A program made the position numbers and the translations under genes. Below are positions 32,896-40,921 of a DNA stretch of 40,969 nucleotides, in pieces; the stretch's first letter is position 1; every line of letters begins with the position of its first letter. Under the pieces are notes generated by a model. The model did not search any database. It was given only the letters and a program-made list of their open reading frames with translations, and had not been told where the DNA came from. The DNA is from Amycolatopsis keratiniphila subsp. keratiniphila (GTDB lineage: Bacteria > Actinomycetota > Actinomycetes > Mycobacteriales > Pseudonocardiaceae): the NCBI RefSeq assembly GCF_001620365.2, contig NZ_LQMT02000027.1, forward strand, positions 1 through 40,969. Reading direction: 5' to 3'.

Positions 32896-33819
32896 TTGAC
32901 GTACCAGCGAAGCCTTCGGTCTCGCATGCTCTCCATCGCGTTCGTGCCGAGCGCGGCCTTGGTGCTCGTCGCGTTGTTCATCGGCGGATTCCTCGTCCAG
33001 CAGGCCATCCAGGACCGCGACGACGCCGAGAGCGGGGCCATCACCCTGGCCGAAGCGAGCCGAGGGATCGCGTCGCTGCAGCGGGAGCGGGCGGTCGCGT
33101 TGCGGGCGCCGGGCAGCCGTTCCGCCACATACACCGCGTACGCCGACCGCATCGACACTTCGCTTTCCTCCTTGCGCGAGGTCGCGCGGGCCGCTCCGGA
33201 CGCCGAAGTCGGCTTTCAGCAGACGATCGCCGTCGAGCTGCTCACCGCCGTCGAAGGCATGGACCGCAGCGATTCCCTCGCGGTCGCCGGGATCGACGAC
33301 GAGGGGCGGCGCGACTACGCCGCGGCCGTGGGCGCTTACCGGTCCAGGCTCGACGCCGTCGCCGGAAAGCTGACGGAAAGTAGCCGACGGACCTACCGCG
33401 AACTCGTCGGGAGCGTGGACTGGAGCCGGTTCGGCGCGGTCGAAACCGCGTTGAGCGCGGCCACGCCGCCGCCCGTCGGCCAGGACGCCTGGCGTGTCGC
33501 GGCCGGCGTCGTCGGCCGGACCCTCGGCGATCTCGCCGCACGCCAGATCGAGCACTCGGCGCAGCTCGCGATCGACGGCGGACGCCGGGTGCTGAGCGGC
33601 GCCCTCGCCGCCGCCGCGGCGATTTCGCTGCTCGCGGTGGTGGTGATGGCGATCGTCATGCAGCTGGCCAAGCGGCTTCCGATCCCGATCATCCGCTGTC
33701 CGTCCCGGCTCGACGCGGTGCCGCTGACCTGGTCACACCTGGTGAGCGATTACGCCGAAAAGAGCACGCTGTTGGCCCACACGAGTCGGCGAAGCGGTCG
33801 GGCAGACTTGTCCGGGTGA
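32896..33819 (+). CDS. NIT-type sensor protein lacking a kinase domain
   Basis: 307 residues. After RSLRSRMLSIAFVPS comes a transmembrane helix (about 15-35). An extracytoplasmic four-helix sensor region with ASLQRERAVALRAPGS follows, typical of nitrate- and nitrite-sensing domains of actinobacterial histidine kinases, and a second helix lies at about 232-256. Full-length relatives continue into HAMP and HATPase domains; here the chain ends within 50 residues in an unrelated tail. It is either a degraded kinase or a stand-alone sensor. Start TTG 32896 is chosen from the GGAAGGAAA ribosome binding site and the promoter at 32831. The stop overlaps the next gene (GTGA). Confidence 0.7.
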   Translation: MTYQRSLRSRMLSIAFVPSAALVLVALFIGGFLVQQAIQDRDDAESGAITLAEASRGIASLQRERAVALRAPGSRSATYTAYADRIDTSLSSLREVARAAPDAEVGFQQTIAVELLTAVEGMDRSDSLAVAGIDDEGRRDYAAAVGAYRSRLDAVAGKLTESSRRTYRELVGSVDWSRFGAVETALSAATPPPVGQDAWRVAAGVVGRTLGDLAARQIEHSAQLAIDGGRRVLSGALAAAAAISLLAVVVMAIVMQLAKRLPIPIIRCPSRLDAVPLTWSHLVSDYAEKSTLLAHTSRRSGRADLSG

Positions 33820-35123
33820 GTTCCCCGACGGATCTGCGCCCCTACCTGCGTACTTTGGACGCGGAAACGCTGGCGGACCTGCTGCACGCCCAGGCCGAGC
33901 GTGACCCTGAGTTACGGCAGGCTCTGGAGAACCGTTTCGCCACCCAGGGGAGTGATGTCGCCGAGGCGCACCGCCTCCTCGACACCGCCGTGCTGGCGGG
34001 CAACGTCGAGTACGCCGCGAAGGTCGGCTCCGTCCTCGACACGCTTCAGCGGCTTCTCGACGCCGGCAGCCGGGCCGACCTCGCGCCGCTCGCCCGCCGG
34101 ACCGTGGACGACATCAGCGAGATGCTGGAGCAGATCGACGACACCTCGGGCGAGGTCGCGGACCGGCTGGACCGGGCCGTCGAGCTGTACGCGCGGGCCT
34201 GTGCGGCCCGTCCGCCGGATCCCGAAAGCCTGGCCGCCTGGATCCTCGAGGTCGAGTTCGACGGGCCCGGCCGGCCCGTCATCGAGCTGGCCGACTTCGC
34301 CTCCGCCTTGGGGGAAAAGGGAATCGCGCGGATACGGTCCACTGTGGACGCGGTACTGGCGGAGCGGCCGTCCGGTGCGAAACGCGAGACGGCCGAGCGG
34401 CTGCGCGAGGAGCTGGCGGAGGTGTCCGGCGACGTCGACGCGCTCGTCGCGATCCTCGCCGCCAAACCGCCGCGGGTGGACGTCAGCCTCAAGATCGTGC
34501 GCGTGCTGCGCGCGGCGGGACGGCACAGCGAGGCCATCGCGCACGCGGCGCGGGCACTCACCCACGACAAGAAGGAAGAAGCGCCTCAGGCGGAAAAAGA
34601 TCCTTTGTCGCGTAAGGACTTCGACGAGAACCCGACGGCCGCCACCTACCTCGCCCTGCGCGAGGAGTCGTTGGAAGCGGGGCGCTGGGTCGCCCAGCGG
34701 AAGACCGCGCTGGCCCGTCTGCGTGAACTCGCCGCCGGCAGCACCCCGGCCGCCGACGAACTCGTCCGCGCGTTGCTCGGCGAGGACCGCGCCGACGAGG
34801 CATGGCGGGCGGCGGTGCGGTTCGAGGCCTCTTTGCCGATGCGTGTCGAACTCGCGGACGCGCGTTCCGTCGCCCATCCCGCCGAAACCATTCCCGTGTA
34901 TCGGGACCATGTCGAAGAATTGATCACGCGGAAAGATCCGCACTCCTACCGCGAGGCGGCCCGGCAACTGCGCAAACTGCGCACGGTGCACAAAAAGGCC
35001 GGTATGGCCGAAGAATTCAGCTCGTACCTCGGCACATTGGTGGAAATACACAAACGCAAGACCCGGCTGATCGCCGAGGTCAAGGCGGCGAGAATCGCGA
35101 TTCCGAAACCGGTCGGCGCGTAA
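33816..35123 (+). CDS. Helical-repeat protein of unknown function
   Basis: 435 residues, almost wholly alpha-helical and rich in Ala, Arg, Glu and Leu, with no signal peptide or membrane helix. The C-terminal third (NPTAATYLALREESLEAG, then IPVYRDHVEELITRKDPHSYREAARQLRKL) resembles the C-terminal region of actinobacterial SWIM zinc-finger proteins, but the CxCx(n)CxH finger is absent. A scaffold or protein-binding role is possible. The GTG overlaps the stop of the NIT-type sensor gene by four bases, so the two are translationally coupled. A hairpin at 35209-35233 follows. Confidence 0.7.
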   Translation: MSSPTDLRPYLRTLDAETLADLLHAQAERDPELRQALENRFATQGSDVAEAHRLLDTAVLAGNVEYAAKVGSVLDTLQRLLDAGSRADLAPLARRTVDDISEMLEQIDDTSGEVADRLDRAVELYARACAARPPDPESLAAWILEVEFDGPGRPVIELADFASALGEKGIARIRSTVDAVLAERPSGAKRETAERLREELAEVSGDVDALVAILAAKPPRVDVSLKIVRVLRAAGRHSEAIAHAARALTHDKKEEAPQAEKDPLSRKDFDENPTAATYLALREESLEAGRWVAQRKTALARLRELAAGSTPAADELVRALLGEDRADEAWRAAVRFEASLPMRVELADARSVAHPAETIPVYRDHVEELITRKDPHSYREAARQLRKLRTVHKKAGMAEEFSSYLGTLVEIHKRKTRLIAEVKAARIAIPKPVGA

Positions 35124-35208
35124 CCGCTCTCGCCGGCCGTCGTTATTCGAGTGAACCGAGGAAACCCGGCGAAGAAGGTCGAAGTCGCGGTGGTCCTGTA
35201 ACCGGTTT

Positions 35209-35233
35209 CCGTCCGCGTCCTCCCCGCGGACGG
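35209..35233 (+). terminator. Hairpin terminator after the helical-repeat gene
   Basis: CCGTCCGCG (35209-35217) and CGCGGACGG (35225-35233), a 9-bp perfect stem with a 7-nt loop, 86 bases after the stop. No T-tract. Confidence 0.55.
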
Positions 35234-35299
35234 GACCCGTGTTCCGCGCCCAGGGCCACCGCGACGAGCCCGATCGGGCCCGCGTGAAAACATGTCGCC

Positions 35300-36853
35300 A
35301 TGAGTCCGGTCAGCCGTGCCCGCAAGAAGGCAGCCCAGCCCTCCACCCCGAGTGTGACGGGCCTCTTCAAGGACGTCCTCCGGGACTTCTCGACCCTTGG
35401 CGCCGAACCCGAGGTGCTCGACGTCGAGCTGCTGACGTCCGAGGTGCTCGGCCAGTGGTGGGACATCGAGGTCGAGGAGGACGAGACGCCACTGGGCCTG
35501 GAGCTCATCGCGTTCGCCGAGCGGAAGATCACCCCCGCCGCGGCCGCGCTGCTCGCCGCATTGCGCGTCTTCGCCGAGACCGAGGAGGAGCGCGAGGCGG
35601 CCGCTTCGGCGCTCGGCACCGTGCTGGGCCGCGGGATCCCGGAGCCGGAGTGGGCCGGGGACCTCGCCGCGGTGACCGTGGGGGACTGCTGGCGGACCGG
35701 CGACGTCTTCGGTGACGAGTCCTCCCTGCTCTGCGTGTTCTCCCGCGGCGGTGTCGAGCACGGCCTGCTCGCCCTGGTCGACTTCGCCGAGGGCGGCCGG
35801 ATCCGCGACGTCGTCGTGGTCGACAAACCGCAGGACGTGCTGGCCGAGATGCGCCAGCAGGCCGCCGACGACCCGGACCTGGTCACGCTGGAGCGGGTGC
35901 TGCCCGAGCGGGCCCACCAGCTGCTCGCGGACGGCCTCGCCGCGACGGACGTCGTCGAAGAACCCGACGTCAGCGAGGATTACGCGCGGTTCCACGCGCT
36001 CGCGCTGGCCTGGATCCGGGCGCTTCCCGAGCCCGAACCGTCGCCCGAGATCTCCGAATGGCCCGAGCAGGTCCGCGAAGAGGTCGTCGCCGACTTCATC
36101 GGCTCCGGACTCGTGGAGGACACGGACGCGACGCGGTTCTACGCGCGCCTGCTCGTCGATTACGGCTGCGAGACCGAGCCGGGCAGCCCGCTGCGGGTCG
36201 GGCCCGAGAAGCTCGCCCGGTTCCTCGAATCGCTGCTGGACGGCGAGTTCGAGATCGACGAGGCCTACGAAGACGCGCTGGAGCCCGCCCTGCTCGGCTG
36301 GGTCACCTGGGCCGCCGACCGCGCCGGGCTGCCCGAGGCCGCGCGGGTGGCGCTGCTGGAGAGCGCGACCGAGTTCCTGGAGGAGTTCGCGCAGGACGAG
36401 GACTCGGCGTTGGACGTCTACTTCGACGGCTCGGAAGGGATCGAAGACCCGGCGGAACTCGCGGACGCGCTGGCGCGCCGGATGTTCGCCGTCCCGACGG
36501 TCTACGCGGAGATCGGCGACGAGGAGCTGGAACTCGAGCCCGCCGACCCCGAACAGCGCCGCCTGCTGGTGATCGGCGAGCACCCCGAGTACCACGAGGC
36601 GCTGGCGGAGGAGACCTTCGACGGCGAGCCGAGGATGCGGCTCGCGCTCAAGACCACGATCGTCGACCAGCTCTGGGACGACGAGCCCGCCGAGGTCTGG
36701 CAGGCCGTGCTGCGGCTGAGCGAGACCGGGCAGGAGCGCGAGGAGATCTTCGACCGCCTCATCGAAGCGTTGTCCGCCCAGCTCACCGAAGCGGGCGAAC
36801 ACGAGATGGACTACGACGTCGACGACTACCGGAAGGCGCTCGACGAGCTCTGA
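35300..36853 (+). CDS. Acidic protein with DUF1841-like C terminus
   Basis: 517 residues, very rich in Asp and Glu, no membrane helix. The N-terminal 200 residues are unrecognised. The middle is helical. The C-terminal part (about 410-500: EHPEYHEALAEE, PRMRLALKTTIVDQLWDDEP, VWQAVLRLSETGQEREEI) resembles DUF1841, a small uncharacterised bacterial domain. Start ATG 35300; an overlapping ATG at 35292 opens a three-codon frame whose TGA overlaps the true start (ATGA). No clear Shine-Dalgarno is present. Function unknown. Confidence 0.75.
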   Translation: MSPVSRARKKAAQPSTPSVTGLFKDVLRDFSTLGAEPEVLDVELLTSEVLGQWWDIEVEEDETPLGLELIAFAERKITPAAAALLAALRVFAETEEEREAAASALGTVLGRGIPEPEWAGDLAAVTVGDCWRTGDVFGDESSLLCVFSRGGVEHGLLALVDFAEGGRIRDVVVVDKPQDVLAEMRQQAADDPDLVTLERVLPERAHQLLADGLAATDVVEEPDVSEDYARFHALALAWIRALPEPEPSPEISEWPEQVREEVVADFIGSGLVEDTDATRFYARLLVDYGCETEPGSPLRVGPEKLARFLESLLDGEFEIDEAYEDALEPALLGWVTWAADRAGLPEAARVALLESATEFLEEFAQDEDSALDVYFDGSEGIEDPAELADALARRMFAVPTVYAEIGDEELELEPADPEQRRLLVIGEHPEYHEALAEETFDGEPRMRLALKTTIVDQLWDDEPAEVWQAVLRLSETGQEREEIFDRLIEALSAQLTEAGEHEMDYDVDDYRKALDEL

Positions 36854-36864
36854 GCGCCGGAGGC

Positions 36865-37035
36865 TCAGCTCAGCGGAGCCGCGGGGGAGCCCTTGGTCTC
36901 GGCGACTTGGGGCTTCTTCCGGCGGCGGTCCCCTCGGGCGTCGTCGAAGTCGACGACGAAGGCGCCGGCGGCCATGGCCACCAGGAGTGCGAGTCCGAGA
37001 ATCGAGCCGACCCAGGTCAGGATGATCGAGAACAT
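36865..37035 (-). CDS. Small membrane protein, 56 residues
   Basis: ATG 37035 to TGA at 36865-36867. It begins MFSIILTWVGSILGLALLVA, a single hydrophobic helix (about residues 3-28), followed by VDFDDARGDRRRKKP and a short polar tail. The evidence for expression is a strong GGAGGAGGG ribosome binding site about six bases upstream. Third-position GC and codon use match neighbours. The topology suggests an inner-membrane anchor with a cytoplasmic basic tail. It converges on the acidic DUF1841-like gene (11-base gap). No family is recognised. Confidence 0.7.
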   Translation of the reverse strand: MFSIILTWVGSILGLALLVAMAAGAFVVDFDDARGDRRRKKPQVAETKGSPAAPLS

Positions 37036-37299
37036 CGTGACCCTCCTCCCTGCTCAAGGTCCTTTCGAGACCTTTCGTTCCCCTGACACAAGGGTCGCGG
37101 TGGGGGGCGGTAGCCGGTATCGGCCAACCGGTTACACGTACTGAGCGTGGATCGGCCGATCGGCCGAGGAAACCCGCTCGGCGACAGCGGTGCGCGACGA
37201 GAGGACATCACCGGCTCGCCGGTGGTGCGAAGGCTCCTGCTTGTGAGGGAACGGCGGGGAGCGGGAAACCCGCGATCGTCCGGTTACGCGGTGTGTCGA
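37036..37299. other. Intergenic region between small membrane gene and coaA
   Basis: 264 bases with no credible gene. It holds the promoter side of the small membrane protein, including an AAGGTC/GACCTT hairpin at about 37055-37073, a palindromic AACCGGTT, and repeated GATCGGCC units near 37148. It also holds the 3' flank of coaA. Confidence 0.5.
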
Positions 37300-38232
37300 T
37301 CAGAGCTTGCGCAGCCGGACCCGGTTGATCGTGTGGTCGGCGTCCTTGCGGAGCACGAGCGTCGCCCGCGGCCGCGTCGGTTTGATGTTCTCCATCAGGT
37401 TCGGCTCGTTGATCGTGTGCCACAGGTGGCGCGCCTCGGCCCGGGCTTCGTCGTCCGGAAGGCCGGCGAAGTGGTGGAAGTGCGACGCCGGGTCCGCGAA
37501 GGCGGTGTGCCGCAGCTTGAGGAAGCGCTCGATGTACCAGCGTTCGATGTCGCTCGTCGGCGCGTCCACGTAGATCGAGAAGTCGAACAGATCGGAGACG
37601 GTGAGCCGGGGGCCGGGCTGGAGGACGTTCAGCCCTTCGAGGATCAGGATGTCGGGCTGCTGAACGACCTGTTCCTCGTCGGGAAGGATGTCGTAGGCGA
37701 GGTGCGAGTACACCGGCGCGCTGACCCGTTCGGCCCCGGACTTCACCTCGGTGACGAACCGCAGCAGCGCCCGCCGGTCGTAGCTCTCCGGGAAACCCTT
37801 GCGGTGCATGATTCCGCGCCGGACGAGCTCGGCCCGCGGGTAGAGGAACCCGTCGGTGGTGACCAGGTCGACCCTGGGGTGATCCGGCCAGCGGGCGAGC
37901 AGGGTGCGCAGGATGCGCGCGGTGGTCGACTTGCCGACGGCGACGCTCCCGGCGATGCCGATGATGTAGGGCACCTTGGTGCCCCGGCTGTCCTCACCGA
38001 GGAAGGTGGTGGTGGCTTCGTACAACCGTTGCCGGGCGGCGACCTGGAGATTGATCAGCCGGGAGAGCGGGAGGTAGACCTCGGCGACCTCGGCCAGGTC
38101 GACCTGTTCACCGAGACCGCGCAGCCGCAGCAGTTCCGCGGCGGTCAGCGGCAGGGGAGTCGACCTGCGCAACTCGCGCCACTGCTCACGGTGCAGCTCG
38201 ACGTAGGGACTGAGCTCACGGACCCGCGGCAT
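37300..38232 (-). CDS. coaA: Type I pantothenate kinase
   Basis: 310-residue cytoplasmic enzyme that phosphorylates pantothenate with ATP, the first committed step of coenzyme A synthesis; usually inhibited by CoA. The P-loop GIAGSVAVGKSTT is near residue 93. SPYVELHREQW at the N terminus, TTDGFLYP, KGFPESYD, YSHLAYDIL and ILEGLNVLQ are all diagnostic of the prokaryotic type I family. The ATG at 38232 has GAGGAG about six to nine bases upstream. It is a monocistronic unit as far as the window shows. Confidence 0.97.
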   Translation of the reverse strand: MPRVRELSPYVELHREQWRELRRSTPLPLTAAELLRLRGLGEQVDLAEVAEVYLPLSRLINLQVAARQRLYEATTTFLGEDSRGTKVPYIIGIAGSVAVGKSTTARILRTLLARWPDHPRVDLVTTDGFLYPRAELVRRGIMHRKGFPESYDRRALLRFVTEVKSGAERVSAPVYSHLAYDILPDEEQVVQQPDILILEGLNVLQPGPRLTVSDLFDFSIYVDAPTSDIERWYIERFLKLRHTAFADPASHFHHFAGLPDDEARAEARHLWHTINEPNLMENIKPTRPRATLVLRKDADHTINRVRLRKL

Positions 38233-38390
38233 CGCACACTCCTCGCCCGTCGCCTGCGCTGGCGCCGTACAAAAACCGTGTTGACGAGTTCTCGGCGGGT
38301 GAACGTGCCTCGAACCGGATGAAGCCGCTTTAACGGTAGGGCTTACGGCTCGTGAACGCGCCGCGATGTGATGTAGCCCGCTTCGGGGCG

Positions 38391-39032
38391 CTACCGTCCG
38401 TTACGAGGACGACCGGGCGTGAAGACCTCGTCCCAGGCCGCGGCGACCTGCCGGGCGCAGGAGGCGGGGGCGACTCCGCCGACGCCGGTACCGAGCCCCG
38501 GCATCGCGATCGTGTGCACGAGATCACGGACGCGGCCCTGGTCGAGACGGCCGTCGCGCCACTGCTGGAACACCGCGCGGGCGGCCAGGTACGGGTGCAC
38601 GGTGTCGCGCGGGAGGCGTTCGCCGGGTTCCCGCATCGTCGGCGCGCTGATCAGCCAGGCGGGCTCCGCCTCGCCGGTCGGCACGATCACCGCTTCGCCG
38701 ATCGGCAGCTCGCCGCCGTGGTAGGCGAGGACCGCGCTGCGGACGTTCTGCTCGACGCCGGGATACGCGCGGGCGTAGACGGCGTCGATGCCGCCACGCA
38801 TCCAGCCGTAGGAGTTCGCGGGGCTGACGACGGCCTGCGCGACGACGTCGAGCACGGAGCCGCGGTGCACGAAGACCCGGCCGTCCACGGTGTCCGCGAC
38901 GGTCGTCCAGGCTTCGGCGAGCAGGTCATCGACGGCGCACAGCACCAGCTCCGGAGTGGGATGGTCCGGCACGGGAGCGAAAGAGGAGCCGCCATCCTGG
39001 TGGCCGGTGTGGGTGCCCGGTTCGGCGGTCAC
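38391..39032 (-). CDS. Macro-domain protein
   Basis: 213 residues, cytoplasmic. The macro fold motifs are VVSPANSYGWMRGGID (near residue 70), where the Asn and Gly-rich loop bind ADP-ribose, and IAMPGLGTGVGG (near residue 180), which contacts the distal ribose and phosphates. Members remove or read ADP-ribosylation or bind related nucleotides. The GTG at 39032 is preceded by CATGCT six bases upstream, a weak leaderless -10. It is divergent from pheA with a 97-base gap. No ADP-ribosyltransferase toxin gene is next to it here, so the partner is unknown. Confidence 0.88.
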   Translation of the reverse strand: MTAEPGTHTGHQDGGSSFAPVPDHPTPELVLCAVDDLLAEAWTTVADTVDGRVFVHRGSVLDVVAQAVVSPANSYGWMRGGIDAVYARAYPGVEQNVRSAVLAYHGGELPIGEAVIVPTGEAEPAWLISAPTMREPGERLPRDTVHPYLAARAVFQQWRDGRLDQGRVRDLVHTIAMPGLGTGVGGVAPASCARQVAAAWDEVFTPGRPRNGR

Positions 39033-39117
39033 GCCCTAAGCATGGCAAAAAAAGCCACCCGGCGTAACCGGTGCGCGTACCGGCTGTCCGAGTGAAAGTC
39101 GCCACCCGCGCCGTGCG

Positions 39118-39123
39118 TAATCT
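39118..39123 (+). promoter_or_regulatory. Leaderless -10 of pheA
   Basis: TAATCT followed by six bases and GTG 39130; no Shine-Dalgarno. Confidence 0.55.
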
Positions 39124-39129
39124 GGCGGG

Positions 39130-40038
39130 GTGTCACGGATCGCCTACTTCGGCCCCCAGGGAACCTTCACCGAACAGGCCGCGCGCCGGCTCGCCTCCGG
39201 TGAGGAGCTGATCCCCGCGGAGACCATCCCGGCGGCACTGGCCGCGGTGCGCTCGGGCGCGGCCGACGCGGCCTGTGTCCCGATCGAGAACTCGGTGGAG
39301 GGCGCGGTCACCGCCACCCTCGACAGCCTGAGCGAGGCCGAGCCGCTGGTCGCGGTGGCGGAGGTGCTGCTGCCCGTCCACTTCAGCGTGCTGACCCGGC
39401 CGGGGACGACCGAGATCCGCACCGTGGCGAGCCATCCGCACGCGCTCGCCCAGGTCCGTCACTGGGTCGAGGCGAACCTGCCCGGCGCGCATCCGGTCGC
39501 GACGTCGTCCACGGCGGCGGCCGCGGTCGCGGTGGCCGAGGGCGAGTTCGACGCGGCCGTGACCGCGCCGGTCGCGGTCGAGCACTATCCGCTGGAGGTG
39601 CGGGCCACCGAGGTCGCCGACGTCCGCGACGCCAAGACCCGGTTCCTGCTGGTCCGCGCCCCCGGCGAGCTGCCGGAGCCGACCGGGGCCGACCGCACGT
39701 CCATCGTCGCCGCCGCCACGAACCGGACCGGCGCCCTGGCGGAGCTGCTCACCGAACTGGCGGTCCGCGGGATCAACCTGACCAAACTGGACGCCCGCCC
39801 GACCAGGAACAACTTCGGCGAGTACCGCTTCTTCATCGACTTCGAGGGGCACGTGGCCGAGCCCCGGATCGGCGACGCGCTGGCCGCGTTGCGCCGCCGG
39901 TGCCGCAACGTGCGGTTCCTCGGCTCCCACCCGCGCGCGGACAACGGCACGACCGAGATCGAGCCGGGCGCCGCCAACGAGGATTTCACCGACGCGATCG
40001 ACTGGGTCCAGTCGGTACGGAAGGGAGCACAGGCGTGA
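39130..40038 (+). CDS. pheA: Prephenate dehydratase
   Basis: 302-residue monofunctional enzyme converting prephenate to phenylpyruvate for phenylalanine synthesis. The catalytic PDT domain covers about 1-185, starting RIAYFGPQGTFTEQA, with PIENSVEGAV near 55 and the AKTRFLLV (TRF) motif near 175. The ACT regulatory domain is at about 195-280 (RTGALAELL, then GEYRFFIDFEGH) and confers feedback control by aromatic amino acids. The GTG at 39130 is leaderless by the TAATCT spacing. The stop overlaps the following histidine phosphatase gene (GTGA). The pheA then phosphoglycerate-mutase-like order is conserved in mycobacteria. Confidence 0.96.
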   Translation: MSRIAYFGPQGTFTEQAARRLASGEELIPAETIPAALAAVRSGAADAACVPIENSVEGAVTATLDSLSEAEPLVAVAEVLLPVHFSVLTRPGTTEIRTVASHPHALAQVRHWVEANLPGAHPVATSSTAAAAVAVAEGEFDAAVTAPVAVEHYPLEVRATEVADVRDAKTRFLLVRAPGELPEPTGADRTSIVAAATNRTGALAELLTELAVRGINLTKLDARPTRNNFGEYRFFIDFEGHVAEPRIGDALAALRRRCRNVRFLGSHPRADNGTTEIEPGAANEDFTDAIDWVQSVRKGAQA

Positions 40039-40655
40039 AACTTCTCCTCGTCCGCCACGGCCAGACCGACGGCAACGTGCGCGGCGCGCTCGACACCGCG
40101 CTCCCGGGGCCGCCGCTCACCGAGCTGGGCCGCGAGCAGGCGCGGGACCTCGCGAACCGGCTGGACGGCGAGCCGATCGTCGCCGTCTACGCCTCGCAGG
40201 CGATCCGGGCCCAGCAGACCGCCGCGCCGCTGGCCGCCAAGCTCGGCCTTGACGTCCAGGTCCTCGACGGCGTGCACGAGGTCGCCGCGGGCGACCTCGA
40301 AGGCAAGACGGACAAGGACTCGATCACCACCTACATGAGCGTCGTGCGCCGGTGGACCCTCGGCGAACTCGACCCGCCGATCCCCGGCGGCGAGACCGGC
40401 GCGCAGGTCCGCGCCCGGCTGCTCGACGCGGTCACCCGGCTGCGCGCCAAGCACGAGCAGGCCGACCCCGACGGCACGGTGGTGCTGGTGAGCCACGGCG
40501 GCGCGATCCGGCTGGGCGGCGAATGGCTCGCCGGGAACGTGACCGCGGAGATCGCCAACCAGGGCCTCATCCCGAACACCGGCATCGTCGAACTCGTCGG
40601 GACCGCCGCCGGCTGGACCTGCCTCACCTGGGCGGAAACCACCGTCGAACCCTGA
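40035..40655 (+). CDS. Histidine phosphatase / phosphoglycerate-mutase-like protein
   Basis: 206 residues. The complete motif LLVRHGQTDGN (His8) is at the N terminus, ASQAIRAQQTAAPLA supplies the second phosphate-binding region, and VLVSHGGAIR near residue 155 holds the second catalytic His. The length and the lack of the mutase insertion favour a phosphatase over a dPGM-type mutase. The GTG start overlaps the pheA stop by four bases, so the two are translationally coupled. Its orthologue in mycobacteria is often called gpm2. Substrate is not predictable. Confidence 0.88.
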   Translation: MKLLLVRHGQTDGNVRGALDTALPGPPLTELGREQARDLANRLDGEPIVAVYASQAIRAQQTAAPLAAKLGLDVQVLDGVHEVAAGDLEGKTDKDSITTYMSVVRRWTLGELDPPIPGGETGAQVRARLLDAVTRLRAKHEQADPDGTVVLVSHGGAIRLGGEWLAGNVTAEIANQGLIPNTGIVELVGTAAGWTCLTWAETTVEP

Positions 40656-40670
40656 CCGGGGACTGTCAGG
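40651..40670 (+). terminator. Small hairpin at the end of the pheA operon
   Basis: CCTGAC (40651-40656, including the stop TGA) pairs with GTCAGG (40665-40670) over an 8-nt loop. It is short and lacks a T-tract. Confidence 0.35.
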
Positions 40671-40711
40671 TCTCGGCTGGGAACGCAGGTGCGGGCGTGC
40701 GTAAGGACGTA

Positions 40712-40807
40712 AGTCGCGTGATCAGGTACGTAACTCGCGTGACTGGAAGCGGCACTCGCGAGTTCCGCCGCTGATCACGCGTGTTCCGGCTTCGAACACG
40801 CGAGTGC
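40712..40807. repeat. Patchwork of palindromes built on CGCGTGA/ACTCGCG
   Basis: CGCGTGATCAG (40715-40725) pairs with CTGATCACGCG (40771-40781). GCACTCGCG (40752-40760) pairs with CGCGAGTGC (40799-40807). ACTCGCGAGT is a perfect palindrome at 40754-40763. CGTGTTC and GAACACG form a 7-bp hairpin at 40780-40800. There is no open frame of note. With the nested repeat at 40871, it fills the 314-base gene-free stretch at the right end of the window. Confidence 0.7.
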
Positions 40808-40870
40808 GGCGCCACCGCACGCCTTGTGAGTGTTAAGGACGGTTAAGGCCAAGGGTGTCTCCGCGGTGGG

Positions 40871-40921
40871 TTGCGAAAGCCACTTTCGCAACCTTCAACG
40901 TTGCGAAAGTGGCTTTCGCAA
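40871..40921. repeat. Nested-palindrome repeat, copy 2
   Basis: Identical 21-bp arms to copy 1 (40871-40891 and 40901-40921), with the 9-nt spacer CCTTCAACG instead of CGCTCAAGG. The conserved arms and variable spacer show that this is a dispersed repeat and not a gene-specific terminator. Confidence 0.9.

Noticed and set aside
35233..35246. GGGACCCGTGTTCC as a second DevR-like box
   Set aside because: One half-site has a mismatch and the centre is GC-rich; it overlaps a terminator hairpin arm, so I do not count it.
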